DNA of 9,473 bases from an uncultured Erysipelotrichaceae bacterium (GTDB taxonomy: Bacteria; Bacillota_I; Bacilli_A; Acholeplasmatales; Anaeroplasmataceae): contig CADBQV010000203.1 of NCBI GenBank assembly GCA_902796895.1, positions 1 through 9,473 on the forward strand, given 5' to 3'. Every line of letters begins with the position of its first letter. Position 1 is the stretch's first letter. Below are positions 6,372-9,473 of the stretch, one piece after another. A program made the position numbers and the translations under genes. The notes under the pieces were generated by a model, which made no database searches, was not told the DNA's origin, and was given only the letters and a program-made list of their open reading frames with translations.

Positions 6372-7478
6372 TTATTTTTCCCAAGGGAAAACATAATTAA
6401 GCTTTAAGGCATCTCTAACTTCGCTCATTTCCTTTTGAACTGGCTCAGAAATAGGTACGCCTGTATTTTTTCTTTCTTGCCATACTAGATATTCTTTTTC
6501 ACCTGCAGTATAGATTCTACTTTCCCCAGGTGCTTTTTTAGAATTACGAATGCTTCTAATAATATCTCCAGCTTTTTTTCTACATAATTCTTCGCCTAAG
6601 AAATGGTTAGTATCTATTGCGATAAAGAAATGTCCTAAATGATATGGTCTAATATTACCATTTTCGTCTTTTCCGTTTAAATCTTTTCCATAAATACCAT
6701 CTTGTAAGCATGCAGATAATAATTCAACAGCTAGGGCATATCCAAATCCCTTATATCCACCTAAAGCCTCACCAATACCACCAAGTGTTGTAAGTGCAGC
6801 CTCACCATTTCTAATCTTTTTAAGGGCAACACCTGCATCACCTTCTACTGGCTTCCCATCAAGACCAATGATAGTTCCAGGATGAACATTTTCACCAATT
6901 CTTTCATAATATTCTATTTTACCATTTTGAGTAATTGATGATGCACAGTCAATAACGAAATCAAATTCTTCATCTGTAGGAATTCCTATAGTTAAAGGGT
7001 TAGTACCAAACATACCTTCAACACCAAATGTAGGTGCAACTGAAGGACGAGCGTTAGTACCTGTTATCCCAATGCAACCTGCCTTTGTAGCCATAGTAGC
7101 ATAATATCCTGCAATACCATAATGGCATGAATTTCTTACAACTACCATACCCATACCATATTTTTTAGCCTTTTCAATTGCTAAATTCATTGATTTATAA
7201 CCAATTACTTGGCCCATTCCATCATGACCATCAACAACAGCTGTAGTTTCAGTTTCTTTTATTATTTCATAATTAGTAATTGGGTTTTGAATTCCTTTAA
7301 CGATTCTATCAATATAAATAGGCTTAAATCTATTACAGCCGTGTGATTCAATTCCTCTTTTATCTGATTCAAGTAAGACATCTGTACAAATTTTAGCATC
7401 CTCAAGAGGCACTCCATATCCTACAAATGCATCAGTTATAAAATCATATGCAGTTTTCCAATCTAAATTAATTCTCAT
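6372..7478 (-). CDS. Type-2 malate/L-lactate dehydrogenase (Ldh_2 family oxidoreductase)
   Basis: NAD(P)-dependent 2-hydroxyacid dehydrogenase of PF02615, a fold unrelated to classical LDH/MDH. Visible signatures: KRGIESHGCNRF (40-51, conserved His46 and Arg50), VVDGHDGMGQ (81-90), RNSCHYGIAGYY (115-126, His119), MFGTNPLTIGIP (156-167), DCASSITQNGKIE (177-189, where DxAxSxxxxGK is typical), LGGYKGFGYALAVELL (239-254) and GHFFIAID (282-289). At 368 residues it is a normal full length. A strong AGGAGA five or six bases before ATG 7478 supports the start. It follows pyruvate phosphate dikinase, which suits malate/oxaloacetate or lactate/pyruvate exchange at the PEP-pyruvate node. Family members also act on ureidoglycolate, sulfolactate or 2,3-diketogulonate, so the exact substrate is open. 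Confidence 0.9.
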   Translation of the reverse strand: MRINLDWKTAYDFITDAFVGYGVPLEDAKICTDVLLESDKRGIESHGCNRFKPIYIDRIVKGIQNPITNYEIIKETETTAVVDGHDGMGQVIGYKSMNLAIEKAKKYGMGMVVVRNSCHYGIAGYYATMATKAGCIGITGTNARPSVAPTFGVEGMFGTNPLTIGIPTDEEFDFVIDCASSITQNGKIEYYERIGENVHPGTIIGLDGKPVEGDAGVALKKIRNGEAALTTLGGIGEALGGYKGFGYALAVELLSACLQDGIYGKDLNGKDENGNIRPYHLGHFFIAIDTNHFLGEELCRKKAGDIIRSIRNSKKAPGESRIYTAGEKEYLVWQERKNTGVPISEPVQKEMSEVRDALKLNYVFPWEK

Positions 7479-7497
7479 ATCTTTCTCCTAATTTAAA

Positions 7498-7526
7498 TAA
7501 TGGCATCTCAAATAAAGATGCCATTA
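7498..7526 (-). terminator. Long hairpin between pyruvate phosphate dikinase and the dehydrogenase
   Basis: A perfect 11-pair inverted repeat, TAATGGCATCT / AGATGCCATTA, with a seven-base loop begins eight bases after the dikinase stop. In the direction of the genes only a broken T-run (ATTTAAATT) follows, whereas on the plus strand it is followed by AAATTTTTTT. It is therefore a partial terminator or 3'-end stabiliser for the dikinase message, or a full terminator of antisense transcripts. The dehydrogenase ribosome binding site starts about ten bases beyond it, leaving no room for a separate promoter after the hairpin. Confidence 0.65.
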
Positions 7527-7533
7527 AATTTTT

Positions 7534-9473
7534 TTATTTTCTTGGATTTTTAATATTAGCTTGTGCAGCAGCTAGTCTAGCAACAGGTACTCTAAATGGT
7601 GAACAAGATACATAATCTAATCCAGCATTATGATAATAATCGATACTTCTTGCATCGCCACCAGTTTCTCCACATACACCAACATGTAGGTCACTTCTTG
7701 TTTGTCTACCTAATTTAACACTCATGCTAACAAGCTTACCAACACCATCAGTATCAAGTGTCTTGAATGGATCAAATTCTAAAATCTTAGTTTCATAATA
7801 AGATGGTAAGAATTTAGATGCATCATCACGTGAGAAGCCAAATGTCATTTGTGTTAAGTCATTTGTACCAAATGAGAAGAATTCTGCTTCTTTTGCAATT
7901 TCATCTGATAATAAAGCAGCACGTGGAATTTCAATCATTGTACCAACATGATATTTCATATCGATATTTGCTTTTTTAATACATTCATCAGCAGTTTTAA
8001 CAATAATATCTTTTACATATTTTAATTCTTTTACTTCAAGTACAAGTGGTACCATGATTTCAGGTTCTACTTTAATACCTTTTTTACATGTATTAATTGC
8101 AGCTTGAATAATAGCCTTTGTTTGCATTACACAAATTTCAGGATAAGTAACTGCTAAACGGCATCCTCTATGACCCATCATAGGGTTAGATTCATGTAAT
8201 TCATGAATTCTATCTTTAACTTGTAATACAGTTTTATTTAATGCTTTAGCTAATTCTTCAATTAATGATTCTTCTTTAGGTAAGAATTCATGAAGTGGTG
8301 GGTCAAGTAATCTAACATTTACATTCATACCATTCATGATTTCATATAAATCTTCGAAATCCTTTTGTTGCATTGGAAGTAATTCATTTAATGCAGCTTC
8401 TCTACCTTCTTTAGTATCAGCTAAAATCATCTTTCTCATAGAGAAAATTCTATCTTTATCAAAGAACATATGTTCAGTACGGCATAAACCAATACCTTCA
8501 GCACCAAATTCAACAGCTTTTTTAGCATCTCTTGGATTATCAGCATTAGTTCTTACACGTAGGTATCTATTATCATCAACCCATTTCATGAATCTACCAA
8601 ATGTACCACTTGTTAAATCAGGAGATACAGTTTTAATAGCACCTAAGTATACATTACCTGTTGAACCATCAACACTAAATTCATCCTTATCAGTATAAAC
8701 TTTTCCGTTAATTGTAACAGTCTTAGCTTCTTCATCAATAATAGCATCACTACATCCACAAACACAGCACTTACCCATACCACGAGCAACTACTGCAGCA
8801 TGGCTTGTCATACCACCACGCATTGTTAATATACCTTCTGATGATATCATACCAACGATATCCTCAGGTGATGTTTCAGTTCTAACTAAAATAACCTTTT
8901 CGCCTTTTTTATGTCTTAATTCTGCTTCTTCAGCACTAAATGCTAAATAACCAGTACCGGCACCAGGTCCTGCAGGCAATCCCTTAGCAATAGGTGTCTT
9001 TGTTTTAATTTCATTTCTATCGAAATCAGGAAGTAATAATTTATCAAAGCTTTGAGCATCAATTCTTGATACTGCTTCTTTTTCATCAATTAATCCTTCA
9101 TCTACTAAATCACAAGCAATCTTTAGGGCAGCTTGTGGAGTTCTTTTACCATTTCTTGTTTGTAAGAAATATAATTTACCTTCTTCAACAGTAAATTCCA
9201 TATCTTGCATATCTCTATAATGATTTTCCATAAGCTTAATAGTCTTCATGAAATCATCATAAACCTTAGGCATTCTCTTTTGTAATTCTTCAATATGAAG
9301 TGGAGTTCTTATACCAGCAACAACATCCTCACCTTGTGCATTAGGTAAATATTCAGCTGATACTTTATTTTCACCTGTTGCCGGATTTCTTGAGAAGGCA
9401 ACACCTATACATGATGTTTCTCCTTTATTACCAAATACCATTGATTGAACATTTACAGCTGTTCCCCAATCAT
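7534..9473 (-). CDS. ppdK: Pyruvate, phosphate dikinase, N-terminus cut off by window edge
   Basis: Interconverts pyruvate + ATP + phosphate and PEP + AMP + pyrophosphate in the cytosol; in anaerobes it often runs as PPi-linked glycolysis or feeds gluconeogenesis. About 646 of an expected 875-880 residues are visible. The frame is open to the edge and reads DWGTAVNVQS before the methionine at 9441, which is the family's conserved (G)TAVNVQxMVFGN segment; that methionine is internal and the true start lies outside. Counting from it: end of the nucleotide-binding domain with GVAFSRNPATGE (13-24), phosphohistidine domain with GGMTSHAAVVARGMGK (209-224, His214 swinging-arm residue after the regulatory-type Thr-Ser), then the PEP/pyruvate TIM barrel with GHRGCRL, GTNDLTQMTFGFSRDD, the Cys590 loop CGETGGD and CSPFRVPVARLAAAQA. 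The Cys loop has Thr where I recall His in most relatives. No frameshift is seen. Confidence 0.97.
   Translation of the reverse strand, partial: DWGTAVNVQSMVFGNKGETSCIGVAFSRNPATGENKVSAEYLPNAQGEDVVAGIRTPLHIEELQKRMPKVYDDFMKTIKLMENHYRDMQDMEFTVEEGKLYFLQTRNGKRTPQAALKIACDLVDEGLIDEKEAVSRIDAQSFDKLLLPDFDRNEIKTKTPIAKGLPAGPGAGTGYLAFSAEEAELRHKKGEKVILVRTETSPEDIVGMISSEGILTMRGGMTSHAAVVARGMGKCCVCGCSDAIIDEEAKTVTINGKVYTDKDEFSVDGSTGNVYLGAIKTVSPDLTSGTFGRFMKWVDDNRYLRVRTNADNPRDAKKAVEFGAEGIGLCRTEHMFFDKDRIFSMRKMILADTKEGREAALNELLPMQQKDFEDLYEIMNGMNVNVRLLDPPLHEFLPKEESLIEELAKALNKTVLQVKDRIHELHESNPMMGHRGCRLAVTYPEICVMQTKAIIQAAINTCKKGIKVEPEIMVPLVLEVKELKYVKDIIVKTADECIKKANIDMKYHVGTMIEIPRAALLSDEIAKEAEFFSFGTNDLTQMTFGFSRDDASKFLPSYYETKILEFDPFKTLDTDGVGKLVSMSVKLGRQTRSDLHVGVCGETGGDARSIDYYHNAGLDYVSCSPFRVPVARLAAAQANIKNPRK

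Noticed and set aside
8336..8698. Plus-strand open frame of 120 codons
   Set aside because: It is fully antisense to the conserved dikinase coding sequence, has no domain or ribosome site and is explained by the codon bias of the real gene.
9439..9441. Methionine at 9441 as the start of the dikinase
   Set aside because: The same frame continues to the window edge with the conserved DWGTAVNVQS sequence of the family, and the nucleotide-binding domain would be missing.

Overview
The window looks like a stretch of a low-GC Bacillota (Firmicutes) chromosome, most probably an uncultured gut lineage of the Bacilli/Erysipelotrichia type. The evidence is the very AT-rich DNA, AT-biased codons, AGGAGG-like ribosome binding sites, and a typical gut-anaerobe gene set: PPi-dependent pyruvate phosphate dikinase, a LytS-type sensor kinase and a secreted lipase-fold protein. 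Every tryptophan codon I checked is TGG, and TGA ends one gene inside a classic ATGA overlap, so the standard bacterial code fits. This placement is inferred from composition and gene families, not from a marker gene.

All eight supported genes lie on the minus strand, so transcription runs from high to low coordinates. (1) 7534-9473: the C-terminal three quarters of pyruvate, phosphate dikinase, cut by the right edge. (2) 6372-7478: a type-2 malate/lactate dehydrogenase (Ldh_2 family) behind a long hairpin. (3) 5677-6321: an unrecognised six-helix membrane protein whose stop codon sits inside a terminator hairpin. (4) 3291-5633: a compact three-gene unit of a membrane-anchored metallophosphoesterase, a YjjG/YfnB-type HAD nucleotidase (ATGA overlap) and an Sfp-type phosphopantetheinyl transferase (13-base gap), closed by a clean intrinsic terminator. 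(5) 1123-3150: a secreted protein with a lipase-like Ser/Asp/His arrangement and a C-terminal beta-rich domain. (6) 1-1011: a multi-helix LytS/YpdA-type sensor histidine kinase, cut by the left edge just before its ATP-binding domain, with its own good promoter.

Functionally, the right side is central carbon metabolism: pyruvate/PEP interconversion next to an NAD(P)-dependent 2-hydroxyacid dehydrogenase. The left side is cell-surface biology: a secreted hydrolase next to a membrane sensor. The middle operon is the least obvious. It joins an enzyme that consumes CoA and releases adenosine 3',5'-bisphosphate with two phosphatase-type enzymes. The DNA from 3291 to 6321 is clearly more AT-rich (sample lines 15-20% GC, rising only over catalytic motifs) than the flanking genes (sample lines about 28-37%).

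There is no gene-free stretch longer than about 140 bases. I saw no tRNA, rRNA, CRISPR array, insertion sequence or phage gene. I do not see a clearly new defence or mobile system. The best leads are the three-gene operon, the architecture of the secreted lipase-like protein and the overlapping terminator/promoter at 5652-5686.
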